A stretch of 64,000 nucleotides of DNA from Nesterenkonia muleiensis (GCF_003600155.1 NZ_QWLD01000035.1:1-64000); one strand, 5' to 3'. Positions 46,232-54,914 are shown, numbered from the stretch's first letter. A program made the numbers and translations. The notes: a model not told the origin generated them from the sequence alone.

Positions 46232-47139
46232 CCCATCCGGGCAGCCGCGCGGACCGGTTCGCGCTCTCCTTGAACACCGGCACCACCCCGCACCTTTCGC
46301 TGCAGGAAGCATGCGCTGCCACGACCCAGGCCGGGCTGGACCACATCGGCCCGTGGCGGCACCTACTGGAGCAGGCCGGTGGGGCCGAGGCCTCCCGCAC
46401 CATCCTTGCTGATCACGGCCTGACCGCCACCACGCTCTGCCGAGGCGGTTTCCTCACAGTCTCTGGACAGCAGCCCCGGTCCGAGGCCCTGGAATCCAAT
46501 CGGGCGGCCATCCGGGAGGCGGCCACCATTGGCACCAAAGAACTGATCATGGTGGTCGGAGGCCTTCCAGCTGCGGCTCACCTGCTGGGCGGCAGCTCCC
46601 ATGGCGGCTCCACGAAGGACAAGGACGTCGTCGCTGCCCGCCAGAGGGTTGCCGAAGGCATCGCTGAGTTGCAGCCCTACGCCGCCGAACATGATGTCCG
46701 TCTGGTGCTGGAGCCCCTGCATCCGATGTATGCGGCGGACCGTGCAGTGCTCTCCACCCTGGGTGAGGCTCTAGATCTGGCCGCACCGTTCTCTTCGGAG
46801 ACCGTGGGCGTGGTGGTCGACACCTTCCACGTGTGGTGGGATCCGCAGTTGAAGGCGCAGATCGAACGCGCCGGGCGCGAGCACCGGATCGCCAGCTATC
46901 AGGTCTGTGACTTCAACCTGCCGATCGCCGCCGACGCCCTGAAGTCCCGGGGCATGATGGGCGATGGCTATGTGGACTTCCCCACCATCAGCCAGTGGGT
47001 CGCCCAGGCGGGCTATACCGGCCCGGTCGAGGTGGAGATCTTCAATGAGCAGATCAACTCCCAGGATGCCTCGGTCACTCTACAGACCATGACGGCCCGG
47101 TACGAAGATCTGGTTCTTCCCTTCCTCAAAGGAGAGTAA
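46228..47139 (+). CDS. Sugar phosphate isomerase/epimerase-like TIM-barrel protein
   Basis: Encodes 303 residues of the xylose-isomerase-like AP endonuclease 2 superfamily. Metal-ligand segments are present: LVLEPLHPM with its glutamate, VVVDTFHVWWDP with the Asp-His pair, and VEVEIFNEQI with the terminal glutamate. Such proteins include isomerases, epimerases, dehydratases and the deglycosidases of 3-keto glycosides. It overlaps the DUF993 gene (ATGA) and the fusion gene (TAATG), so it is tightly coupled to both. Confidence 0.85.
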   Translation: MTHPGSRADRFALSLNTGTTPHLSLQEACAATTQAGLDHIGPWRHLLEQAGGAEASRTILADHGLTATTLCRGGFLTVSGQQPRSEALESNRAAIREAATIGTKELIMVVGGLPAAAHLLGGSSHGGSTKDKDVVAARQRVAEGIAELQPYAAEHDVRLVLEPLHPMYAADRAVLSTLGEALDLAAPFSSETVGVVVDTFHVWWDPQLKAQIERAGREHRIASYQVCDFNLPIAADALKSRGMMGDGYVDFPTISQWVAQAGYTGPVEVEIFNEQINSQDASVTLQTMTARYEDLVLPFLKGE

Positions 47140-49199
47140 TGGCATTCACCGCTGCGGCCGCGCCCGTCCGCACCCCTGAGGTGATACTGATCGGGCTGGA
47201 CGGCTTCGGCCGCCAGCATCTGCGTAACATTGCACGCCTGACCGCATTGCAGAAGGTTAGGTTGATCGCCGGTGTCGGCTTCTCCGATCCTGGCCCAGAG
47301 GTCAGAGGTGAGATCCCGGTCTACCGCACCCTCGCTGAGGCTTGCGGCGCAGGCCACCGTCCGGACATCATCATCGTCTCCACCCCCATCAACACACATT
47401 TCGACTTGGCCATCGAAGCACTACGTATGGGCGCTGACGTGCTGGTAGAAAAGCCTCCCACCGCCACCCTTGAGCAGTTCCAGAGGTTGCTGACCGTGGC
47501 GGAGAATTGCGGACGACATGTGCAGGTGGGCTTCCAGTCGATCGGCTCCCACACCCTGCCCGCGATCGAGCAGCTACTGTCATCCGGTGAGATCGGTCAA
47601 CTGCGTGCTGTAGGCGCCACGGGACTGTGGCTGCGGACCGAGTCCTACTACGCCCGTGCACCGTGGGCCGGGCGGCGCACCCTTGAAGGTGTACAGGTGG
47701 TGGACGGAGTGGTCACTAATCCGCTGGCCCATGCGGTGAAGACCGCCCTGCACATCGCCGGGGCCAAACACTTAAGTGATGTGGCTGACCTGCACACCGA
47801 GCTCCACCATGCGCACCGCATCGAAGCAGACGACACGTCGATCGTCCAGCTGCGCACCACTGCAGGCATCCCGGTCACTGCCGCGCTGACTTTGTGCGCA
47901 GCCGAACAGCAGGACCCGTGGATCACGATCTCCGGCACCGAGGGGGAGGCGATCCTGTATTACACCCGGGACGAGTTGGTCATCACCCCTAATCCGCAGC
48001 GACCGGGTGCGACGGAGGCGCAGTCCCTGACCTTCCAGCGCACCGATCTGCTGGAGAACCTGATCGAGGTACAAGCCGGGCTCACCAGCAGGCTGCTCTC
48101 CCCCTTGGAAGACCACGGGGCATTCATGGCCGTATTGGAAAGTGTGCGCACTGCGCCGAAACCGGCCGCCATAGGTGCCGAGCATCTGCTTTACGGCGGA
48201 AAAGGCACCGAACGTCACCCCATCATCCCCCACGTGGAGAATTATCTTGCCCGTGCGGTCAAGGCAGCACCGTCCTCGTTCTCCTCACTTGGTGCCCCTT
48301 GGGCGGCCGAGCCGTCCACCAGCGGTAGCCTGAGCGCCGGAACCGGTGCGCGCACCGCGATGGTGGCCCAGCTGCGCACCGGTGAGGACATCTCCCCCAC
48401 CGATTCGCCCCGCCCCTTCTTGGATGCGGTGACCACCTTGGGCGGCGTCGTGGTCACTGATCAGCAACCGCTGGATCATACCTGGCACCTTGGCGTGGGC
48501 ACCGCACTGCAGGATGTCAACGGCCACAACTTCTGGGGTGGACGGACCTACACCCGTGACGCCGGGCGCTACGTCTGGCGCGGCGACCACGGCCGTATCA
48601 CTACCGTGTCGCAGAGCATCAGCGACCACGCTCATGGCCAGCAGCTGAACCAACAGCTGGACTGGAATGCCGCTGACGGCGCTGCGATCCTCACCGAGAA
48701 GCGCACCGTGAGCACCTACTCAGTCTCACCGGAGCACTGGACGCTCAGCTACAGCTATGAACTCACCCCCGCAGGTAGGGAGCCGGTGAGCCTGGGTAGC
48801 CCAGGAGCCAATGGTCGAGAAGAGGGCGGCTACGGCGGATTCTTCTGGCGGCTGCCGATGCTAGAGGACGCCTCCATCTTCACCGCCGAAGCCGAGGGTG
48901 AGGAGGAGGCCCACGGCAGCATGACGGAATGGTTGGCGATCACCGGCCACTACGCGCCACTGCCCAGCCGTTACGGAAGCAGCGGGCCAGCCACTCTGCT
49001 ACTGAAACGCCAGGAAGGGAACCCTGATCCGTGGTTCGTGCGCCACCGCTCCTATCCCGGCGTGGGTATGTCCCTAGCCTGGGAACAGCCGGTGGTGCTG
49101 CAACCAGGTGAGACCGCAGCCCGGCAAGTGCAGGTGCTGGTGGTCGATGGAGTCCTCACACCCCAGCATGCCGCTGAGCTGATAGGAACCAGCCTGTGA
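47139..49199 (+). CDS. Fused Gfo/Idh oxidoreductase and PmoA-like (DUF6807) protein
   Basis: Encodes 686 residues in two parts. Residues about 10-365 are a Gfo/Idh/MocA oxidoreductase: the dinucleotide loop GLDGFGRQH, the PDIIIVSTPINTHFDLA strand and the VEKPP motif are visible, with the C-terminal sheet (VVDGVVTNPLAHAVKTALH). Residues about 400-686 match the PmoA-like DUF6807 family: DQQPLDHTWHLGVGTA, VNGHNFWGGRTYT and YGGFFWRLP, a beta-sandwich related to aldose-epimerase folds. The two domains are separate proteins in many bacteria. Fusion suggests they act in succession on the same sugar. It overlaps both neighbours. Confidence 0.82.
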   Translation: MAFTAAAAPVRTPEVILIGLDGFGRQHLRNIARLTALQKVRLIAGVGFSDPGPEVRGEIPVYRTLAEACGAGHRPDIIIVSTPINTHFDLAIEALRMGADVLVEKPPTATLEQFQRLLTVAENCGRHVQVGFQSIGSHTLPAIEQLLSSGEIGQLRAVGATGLWLRTESYYARAPWAGRRTLEGVQVVDGVVTNPLAHAVKTALHIAGAKHLSDVADLHTELHHAHRIEADDTSIVQLRTTAGIPVTAALTLCAAEQQDPWITISGTEGEAILYYTRDELVITPNPQRPGATEAQSLTFQRTDLLENLIEVQAGLTSRLLSPLEDHGAFMAVLESVRTAPKPAAIGAEHLLYGGKGTERHPIIPHVENYLARAVKAAPSSFSSLGAPWAAEPSTSGSLSAGTGARTAMVAQLRTGEDISPTDSPRPFLDAVTTLGGVVVTDQQPLDHTWHLGVGTALQDVNGHNFWGGRTYTRDAGRYVWRGDHGRITTVSQSISDHAHGQQLNQQLDWNAADGAAILTEKRTVSTYSVSPEHWTLSYSYELTPAGREPVSLGSPGANGREEGGYGGFFWRLPMLEDASIFTAEAEGEEEAHGSMTEWLAITGHYAPLPSRYGSSGPATLLLKRQEGNPDPWFVRHRSYPGVGMSLAWEQPVVLQPGETAARQVQVLVVDGVLTPQHAAELIGTSL

Positions 49200-50341
49200 G
49201 CAGCACCCAGGCGACCCACAGTGGCCTCGCTGTGACAGAGGAGTTCGCGCAGAAGCATCAAAGGCTTATCCGTGTGCTGGACCAGACCGGCGCAGACGGC
49301 GTAGTCCTCTCCTCCGCCGGAGCGCTGTCCTGGCTATTAGGTGGAGCCCGGGTCCATGTCAGCCTCACCGGCCCCCCTGTTGTCCGCGCGGTGGCCCACC
49401 GTGACGGAGTCGAACTGGCAGTGTTCTCCAATGAATCCGAGCGTTTGCAGACCGAGGAAGTCAGTGCTCTGCTGGAGGCCTCCAGACTGCGCATTCGCCA
49501 GCTGGCCTGGCACCAGAACATCGACGACACCGGCTCCTGGCTGGCTGCTCCGCCGACCCAGCTGGTGGACGAAAGCACCGCCGCACTGCCACTGCGGGCT
49601 GCGCGGGCACCGCTGCTGGGGCCCGAGTTGAGCCGCTACCGTTCACTATGCCGCGATGCCGCAGCTGCTCTTACCGCCGTGTGGGGATCGGTCACACCAC
49701 AGACCACCGAACGCGAGGCCTGCTCCGCTCTGGGCCGGGAACTGATCAGTGCGGGGGCTGATCCGCTCGTCGTCCTGGCCGCCGGCGACTCCCGAGCACG
49801 GCACCGGCACCCGCTGCCCACCAACGCGCCTTTGGGACGCCGGGCCATGGCTGTGGTCTGCGCACGCCGCGATGGGCTGATCGCCAATGTCACCCGTTGG
49901 GTGTGTTTTAGTGATCCGGCTCCAGGAGAGCTTGAACTGGACCGCGCGATTCTGGAAGTAGAAGCGGATATCTTCGATGCTCTTATTCCAGGGACAGAGC
50001 TGGCCTCGGTGCTGGAGGTGGTCAAGGGCGCCTACCCACGGCATGGATTCGATGTCCACGAATGGACACGGCACCACCAGGGTGGTGCCGCCGGCTATCA
50101 AGGCCGCGACCCGCGGGCCGCCCCCGGCGTGCCGGACCTCATCCACCCTCAGCAGGCGTTCGCATGGAACCCCTCCGCTTTCAGCGAGCAGCTGGCAACT
50201 GGTGCCAAGGCGGAGGACACCGTAGTGCTGTCCGCTGAAGCCCATGGCGGAGAGGAATTCATCGAGATCCTCAGCGCAGATCCCTCATGGCCAAGCGCTT
50301 CCGTGCGGGGCCGGCAGCGTCCCCTTCCGCTCTACCGCTGA
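49196..50341 (+). CDS. M24 (creatinase/aminopeptidase-fold) protein lacking most metal ligands
   Basis: Starts with GTG in a GTGA overlap and encodes 381 residues. Residues about 15-140 resemble the creatinase N-terminal domain and 150-370 the pita-bread fold. Comparison with aminopeptidase P segments shows the two aspartate ligands replaced (Val220 and Asn231 in GLIANVTRWV) and the first glutamate replaced (Asn325 in AWNPSAF). A histidine pair (His293-His294 in HHQGGAAGY) and the last glutamate (KAEDTVVLS) remain. It is therefore unlikely to be a dinuclear metallopeptidase. Creatinase itself is a metal-free hydrolase in the same fold, so catalysis is possible. Its place at the end of a sugar operon suggests a non-peptide substrate. 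Confidence 0.75.
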   Translation: MSSTQATHSGLAVTEEFAQKHQRLIRVLDQTGADGVVLSSAGALSWLLGGARVHVSLTGPPVVRAVAHRDGVELAVFSNESERLQTEEVSALLEASRLRIRQLAWHQNIDDTGSWLAAPPTQLVDESTAALPLRAARAPLLGPELSRYRSLCRDAAAALTAVWGSVTPQTTEREACSALGRELISAGADPLVVLAAGDSRARHRHPLPTNAPLGRRAMAVVCARRDGLIANVTRWVCFSDPAPGELELDRAILEVEADIFDALIPGTELASVLEVVKGAYPRHGFDVHEWTRHHQGGAAGYQGRDPRAAPGVPDLIHPQQAFAWNPSAFSEQLATGAKAEDTVVLSAEAHGGEEFIEILSADPSWPSASVRGRQRPLPLYR

Positions 50342-50369
50342 GCAGCGGATGGCATGGAGCCGAACAACG

Positions 50370-51263
50370 CTATTCCACCAGTTCGGTCCGCCAGGACCGC
50401 TTCGGCTCCCAGCCCAGCACGTCCTTGGCCTTCTGCACCGAGAATGCCGGGGAGTCTCCGGTGAGCCCTTCGGCGAGGTGGCTCAGCTCGGGAAAGTACT
50501 CCGGGATCAGTTCGGACAACGGCTTCCTAGCCAGCGCGTCCTTCGCGCCGACGAAGAACACCGCACCATTACTCACCTGATCGCTACTGGCCAAGGCGGT
50601 GAGGAGGAAATCGGTCACGTCCCTGGCATCGACGTAGTTGAACAGCGCGACTGCAGAGAGTTCGGGACGGTCCAGGCGTTCAACCAATGTATGTCCCTGC
50701 TGCGTGGGACCGCCCTGCCATTCCTCCGGGGCGATGACGTAACACGGGCGGAAGCTAATGAACTTAACCCTTGAGGTCTGCTGGGCGAACATGGCCGCGA
50801 CCTGTTCAGCCGCATATTTGCTTAGCCCGTAGGCGTGCCAAGGATATGGTGTAACGTTCTCGTCCAAGGGCAGGCGGGGAGGAACCCACTCCACCGGGGA
50901 GCCGTAGCCCATGATAGAGGGACTGGAGGCGATGATGACGGTACGAGCCCCGGCAGCCACAGCTGCTGCCGTCACATTATGGGCTATCCCGACGTTGGTC
51001 TTTAGAATCACGTCCTCCGGGGCGGAGAATGGGACTGCTATGGCTGCCAGTGAGACAACGGAGTCCGGTCCGACCTCGGCGAACAGTTCCGCGGTGGCGA
51101 CTGCGTCGAGGAGGTCCGCCGCACGGTAGTCCACTCCTGACACCGGTGTCTCCGGCAACGTGCGGTCCATGCTGATCACCTGGTGACCTGCCGCAGAGAA
51201 TCCATCGACCACGCTACGGCCTAGACGCCCGGAACCGCCAGTGATGATCACCCGGTCGCTCAC
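50370..51263 (-). CDS. NAD-dependent epimerase/dehydratase-family (extended SDR) protein
   Basis: Encodes 297 residues. The extended-SDR nucleotide motif is ITGGSGRLG (about 7-15) and the catalytic Tyr-Lys pair is in YGLSKYAAEQ, with the serine in IASSPSIMGYG. The family includes UDP-glucose 4-epimerases, uronate dehydrogenases and sugar reductases. The short length and the terminal RSWR segment favour a monosaccharide or sugar-nucleotide reductase over GalE proper. It is the last gene of a minus-strand operon with the Gfo/Idh gene (4-base overlap) and the two permeases, and it converges on the M24-like gene. Confidence 0.83.
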   Translation of the reverse strand: MSDRVIITGGSGRLGRSVVDGFSAAGHQVISMDRTLPETPVSGVDYRAADLLDAVATAELFAEVGPDSVVSLAAIAVPFSAPEDVILKTNVGIAHNVTAAAVAAGARTVIIASSPSIMGYGSPVEWVPPRLPLDENVTPYPWHAYGLSKYAAEQVAAMFAQQTSRVKFISFRPCYVIAPEEWQGGPTQQGHTLVERLDRPELSAVALFNYVDARDVTDFLLTALASSDQVSNGAVFFVGAKDALARKPLSELIPEYFPELSHLAEGLTGDSPAFSVQKAKDVLGWEPKRSWRTELVE

Positions 51264-52633
51264 GCGCTAACCTCTGTGCGCAGCTGAGCACTAGACGAGG
51301 CAGACTCGAGGCCAAGATCTATCTCTTCAAGAATCACCGGAACCCCGTTGGTCAGGGACTCGTTACCCGCCACGCCCACGGCGATCGCGTGGATGCCGTC
51401 CACCAGACCAGCGGGACGGCGGTACGGGTCCTCACCGGCACCTTTGAAGATGTCTGCTAGTAGCAACTTGTCACCACCGCCGTGGGAACCTTCCCCATTG
51501 ATGATCTCGATCTCTTCGGCCTGTTCCCAGTGCTGTTGGAGAATCAAGCGTTCGCCCTTGGCCCTGAGCCGGTTGGACTGGCCGTCATCGCTGACGGAGG
51601 GGTCAACGGGGGACCCACCTTCCGCTGGAAGCACTGCGGCGCGCTCGACCACTTCCAATTCCAGCCGGCCCAAGGTCCCGTTAACAGCTACCCTGTAGCC
51701 CTCCCATGGGGAGTGGGCGTTGAGTGAGTAATTCAGTACCGCGCCGCGGGAGTAGTTCACGATCACCGCGAGGTTGTCCTCGATGGTGATACCCGGTGAG
51801 AAGACGTCCTGATCACGCCTGTATCCGTCGAAGTGCTCATTGTCCAGATACAGGCGTTTGAGCTTGTCGTCGGTGCGCAGATCCAAGGCGAAGGGATCCT
51901 CTTCCGATCCCTCACGAGTTCCGCGCTCCGCGGGAGTGATCCCGCGAGCCGAGGCGGCCTCCTCACCGTAGAACTTCAGCCCGCCGGAGGCGTAGATTTT
52001 CTCGGGGGTGTCGGCCAACCACCAGTTGACCAGATCGAAGTGATGGCTGGCCTTATGAATCAGCAGCCCGCCGGAGTTGTCCTTGATCCGGTGCCACCGA
52101 CGGAAATAATCCGCGCCGTGGACGGTGTCCAGCACCCAGGTAAAGTCAATGGAGGTGACCTCGCCGACCTTTCCCTCCTGGATCGCAGCCTTCAGTGCGG
52201 TATTACGCGGGGAGTACCGATAGTTGAAGGTCACGATCACTTCACGTCCGGTCTGTTCCACGGCCTCTGCGATGCGAGTGCTGGAAGACCCATTCACCGT
52301 CAGCGGCTTCTCCACCACCACGTCCGCTCCCGCATGGAGAGATTCTACAATCAGGTCGGCGTGAGTGTAGTCAGGAGTGGTGATAATGACCCTGTCCACC
52401 CGTTCCCGCTGAATGAAGTCAGCCAGCTTACGGGGGTCGAACACGGTGACATCAACATCATGCTGGTCCCGCACCCGCTGGGCGTAATATTCCACTCGCC
52501 CGGGATTGGTGTCCGCCAGTGCCACGAGCTCCGCCACATCGAAGTGGGTCTGCACGATGGCATCGATGTACATCGAGCACCGATTTCCCATCCCCAGTAT
52601 CGCGTACCTCGTTCTCGCCGTATTGTCACTCAT
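51260..52633 (-). CDS. Gfo/Idh/MocA-family oxidoreductase
   Basis: Encodes 457 residues, longer than the typical 340-390 because of extra C-terminal sequence. The Rossmann loop is ILGMGNRCSMY, the EKP motif is VVEKPLTVN (about 104-112), and IHKASHHFDLVNWWL provides the histidine-rich active-site helix. It is of the larger Gfo/Idh type that often acts on glycosides or uronates. It lies 24 bases downstream of the permease gene and is coupled to the SDR gene, so it probably oxidises or reduces the sugar those permeases import. Confidence 0.87.
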   Translation of the reverse strand: MSDNTARTRYAILGMGNRCSMYIDAIVQTHFDVAELVALADTNPGRVEYYAQRVRDQHDVDVTVFDPRKLADFIQRERVDRVIITTPDYTHADLIVESLHAGADVVVEKPLTVNGSSSTRIAEAVEQTGREVIVTFNYRYSPRNTALKAAIQEGKVGEVTSIDFTWVLDTVHGADYFRRWHRIKDNSGGLLIHKASHHFDLVNWWLADTPEKIYASGGLKFYGEEAASARGITPAERGTREGSEEDPFALDLRTDDKLKRLYLDNEHFDGYRRDQDVFSPGITIEDNLAVIVNYSRGAVLNYSLNAHSPWEGYRVAVNGTLGRLELEVVERAAVLPAEGGSPVDPSVSDDGQSNRLRAKGERLILQQHWEQAEEIEIINGEGSHGGGDKLLLADIFKGAGEDPYRRPAGLVDGIHAIAVGVAGNESLTNGVPVILEEIDLGLESASSSAQLRTEVSA

Positions 52634-52657
52634 AGGTGAGCCGCTCCTTCACGGGGA

Positions 52658-53644
52658 CTATTTAATACCGGTGGTGGCCATGCCCTTGATGAGGTAGCGC
52701 TGGCCGAACAGGAAGATGAGGAACAGGGGTATGACCGAGACGATCGACATGGCGAACATCGCACCCCAGTTGGACTGGCCGGTAGAGTCAATGAACGCGG
52801 CAAGCGCCAGTGGGACGGTATACATGTCCGGGCTGGTGAGGAAGATCAGCTGGCTGAACAGGTCATTCCACGTCCACATGAAGGTGAAGATGGTGGTGGT
52901 GGCCAGGGCCGGCACCATCAGCGGGAGCACCACTTGAAGGAAGATCCGGATATGACCGGCGCCGTCGATTCGTGCCGCTTCGTCCAAGTCCTTGGGGATG
53001 CCTCGGACGAACTGCACCATCAGGAAGATGAAGAAGGCATCGGTGGCCAATATCTTCGGAACGATCAGCGGTAAGAAGGTGTTGATCCATCCGAAGTTGG
53101 AAAACAGGATGTACTGCGGGATGATCACCACGTGCACCGGCAGCATGATGGTCAGCAGCATCATGGCAAACATTGGCACCTTGAACTTGAAGTCCAGCCG
53201 TGCGAAGGCGTAGGCAGCCATGGAACAGGCCACCAGATTTGCCAGGATCGAACCAAAGACCACGATCGCGGAATTGGTTAAAAAGTGACTGAAGGGGTGG
53301 CTCAGCGCGTTCCACCCACTGATGTAGTTTTCGAACTCCAAGGTGGTGAGCAGCAGGCCGGATTCCCGGAAGATGACCTCATTGGGCCGCAGCGAGGAGA
53401 CCAGCATCCACAGCAGCGGGTAGATCATGGCGAAGGAAGCGGCCACTAGCACAATGTGCTTGAGGGATGATTTGACCGCCTTGCCCACAGGCGTGCTTTG
53501 CTTCATCGCCTTCGGGCGGTTCGCCCCCAGGTCAGTGGGATCGTTGACCGGAACGGTGGCTCGGGGATGCCCAGCAGCTTGTCCGCGGGAGACTGCCGCC
53601 AGCGCGTTGTCGGGCTCGTGTCGGGTCCGCAGTGAATCAGTCAT
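52658..53644 (-). CDS. Carbohydrate ABC transporter permease (MalG type)
   Basis: Encodes 328 residues. After a long polar N-terminal tail (about 1-60) it has six membrane spans. The conserved cytoplasmic EAA loop is EAARIDGAGHIRIFLQVVLP, where an ATPase would dock. It overlaps the MalF-type gene by 8 bases. No ATPase gene is present anywhere in the window. The family imports oligosaccharides or sugar derivatives. Confidence 0.92.
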   Translation of the reverse strand: MTDSLRTRHEPDNALAAVSRGQAAGHPRATVPVNDPTDLGANRPKAMKQSTPVGKAVKSSLKHIVLVAASFAMIYPLLWMLVSSLRPNEVIFRESGLLLTTLEFENYISGWNALSHPFSHFLTNSAIVVFGSILANLVACSMAAYAFARLDFKFKVPMFAMMLLTIMLPVHVVIIPQYILFSNFGWINTFLPLIVPKILATDAFFIFLMVQFVRGIPKDLDEAARIDGAGHIRIFLQVVLPLMVPALATTTIFTFMWTWNDLFSQLIFLTSPDMYTVPLALAAFIDSTGQSNWGAMFAMSIVSVIPLFLIFLFGQRYLIKGMATTGIK

Positions 53645-54566
53645 CGTAGTGCACCCAATACTTAGCGAGGAAGAAGTTGATTGCGGTCAGTGAGGCGATG
53701 ATGAGCACCAGCAGCCATGCCATGGCTGCCGCATAGCCCATATCGAACCTCGCGAAACCCTGCTGATAGAGATACAGGGTGTAGAAGAGCGTTGAATCCG
53801 CCGGCCCTCCGGAGCCTCCGGAGACCACGAAGGCCTGGGTGAAGTTCTGGAAGGCGTTAATCAGCTGCATCACCAGGTTGAAGAAGATGATCGGAGTCAG
53901 CAGCGGGATGGTGATGGTGATGAACTGCTTGATCCGGGTTGCTCCGTCAATGGAGGCGGCCTCGTAGTACATGTCCGGGATCTGACGAAGACCGGCTAGG
54001 AAGATCACCATGGGGGCACCGAAAGTCCACACGTGGAGGATGATCAGCGTGCCCAGTGCGGTGTCCGGAGAGGAGACCCAGCCCTGTCCCTCGATGCCGA
54101 CCATGGCCAGCAGTTGGTTCACCAGGCCGGAGTGACCGAAGATTTGGCGCCAGAGCACCGCGATCGCGACCGAAGACCCGAGCATGGAAGGCAGGTAGAA
54201 CACCGAGCGGTAGAAGGCCAGCCCTCTCATGCCGCGGTCCAGTAGCAGTGCCACGGCCAGGGAGACCGCTAGCTGGAGTGGCACGCCCACAAAGACATAG
54301 GTGAAGGTCACTTGGAGCGAATTGTGGAGGCGCTCATCCCCGATCATGCGGGTAATATTGTCCAAGCCGGTCCATGTGGGGGCCTGCAGGAGATTGTAGT
54401 TGGTAAACGCCAGGTAGAGGGTCGCCAGCATAGGGAAGAGCGTGATGGCGAACAAACCCAGGGTCCATGGCGACAGGAACAAGTGCCCGGCCAGGTTGTC
54501 CTTGTGCTTCCGCTTGCCTTGTCCGCGCCCCTTCTTCAGGCGGCTGAGTTCTGCGACCACACTCAT
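53637..54566 (-). CDS. Carbohydrate ABC transporter permease (MalF/UgpA type)
   Basis: I chose the ATG at 54566, near a GGGGGG-rich ribosome site, giving 309 residues. Longer in-frame starts would run into the promoter. Six membrane spans and the EAA-type loop (YEAASIDGATRIKQF) identify the partner of the MalG-type protein. It heads the permease-Gfo/Idh-SDR operon, downstream of a LacI-type operator. Its binding protein is not adjacent. Four candidates lie at 30-42 kb. Confidence 0.92.
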   Translation of the reverse strand: MSVVAELSRLKKGRGQGKRKHKDNLAGHLFLSPWTLGLFAITLFPMLATLYLAFTNYNLLQAPTWTGLDNITRMIGDERLHNSLQVTFTYVFVGVPLQLAVSLAVALLLDRGMRGLAFYRSVFYLPSMLGSSVAIAVLWRQIFGHSGLVNQLLAMVGIEGQGWVSSPDTALGTLIILHVWTFGAPMVIFLAGLRQIPDMYYEAASIDGATRIKQFITITIPLLTPIIFFNLVMQLINAFQNFTQAFVVSGGSGGPADSTLFYTLYLYQQGFARFDMGYAAAMAWLLVLIIASLTAINFFLAKYWVHYDD

Positions 54567-54657
54567 GTGGTTACCCCCCTGCCACCGCGACGTCTTGGCG
54601 GGCGCAACCAGAGGGCGTATGCATATGGGACAGCATGGCTGCCTCCTCACAACTGGG

Positions 54658-54671
54658 GGAAATCGCTTTCC
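54658..54671. promoter_or_regulatory. LacI-type operator before the permease operon
   Basis: GGAAATCGCTTTCC is a 14-base palindrome centred on CG with one mismatched pair. It follows the predicted promoter at 54689-54717 on the minus strand. It belongs to the same class as 31575-31588 and 43777-43790. Confidence 0.6.
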
Positions 54672-54688
54672 GGTGAACTGTGAGGCAA

Positions 54689-54717
54689 CTGTAAGCACCA
54701 TCACATTAGAGGGTCAA
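54689..54717 (-). promoter_or_regulatory. Predicted promoter of the permease operon
   Basis: On the minus strand TTGACC (54717-54712) and TTACAG (54694-54689) are separated by 17 bases. The LacI-type palindrome at 54658 sits at about +10 to +25, consistent with repression. Confidence 0.45.
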
Positions 54718-54769
54718 GCGCGTACAGCAGTCTCTTTGGCCATATATGCCAGGTTGCCGCCCGAGAGGG

Positions 54770-54783
54770 TTGAATCGTTACAA
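54770..54783. promoter_or_regulatory. Rhamnose-type LacI operator copy upstream of the 54915 gene
   Basis: TTGAATCGTTACAA matches the reverse complement of the rha operator at 20983 (TTGAATCGTTTCAA) at 13 of 14 bases. It lies between the permease operon and the enolase-superfamily gene at 54915, which is divergent from the permeases. Confidence 0.5.
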
Positions 54784-54914
54784 GGCAAAAGGGCCTATTA
54801 CCGCGCAATAATGCGGATTACATTGCAAGGAAGGTCATGTTTATGCACTTTGAGTATCAATCTATGCCTATCCTGCCGTAGACGGACGGCTAAAGCCCTG
54901 ACTAAGCTCCATCT

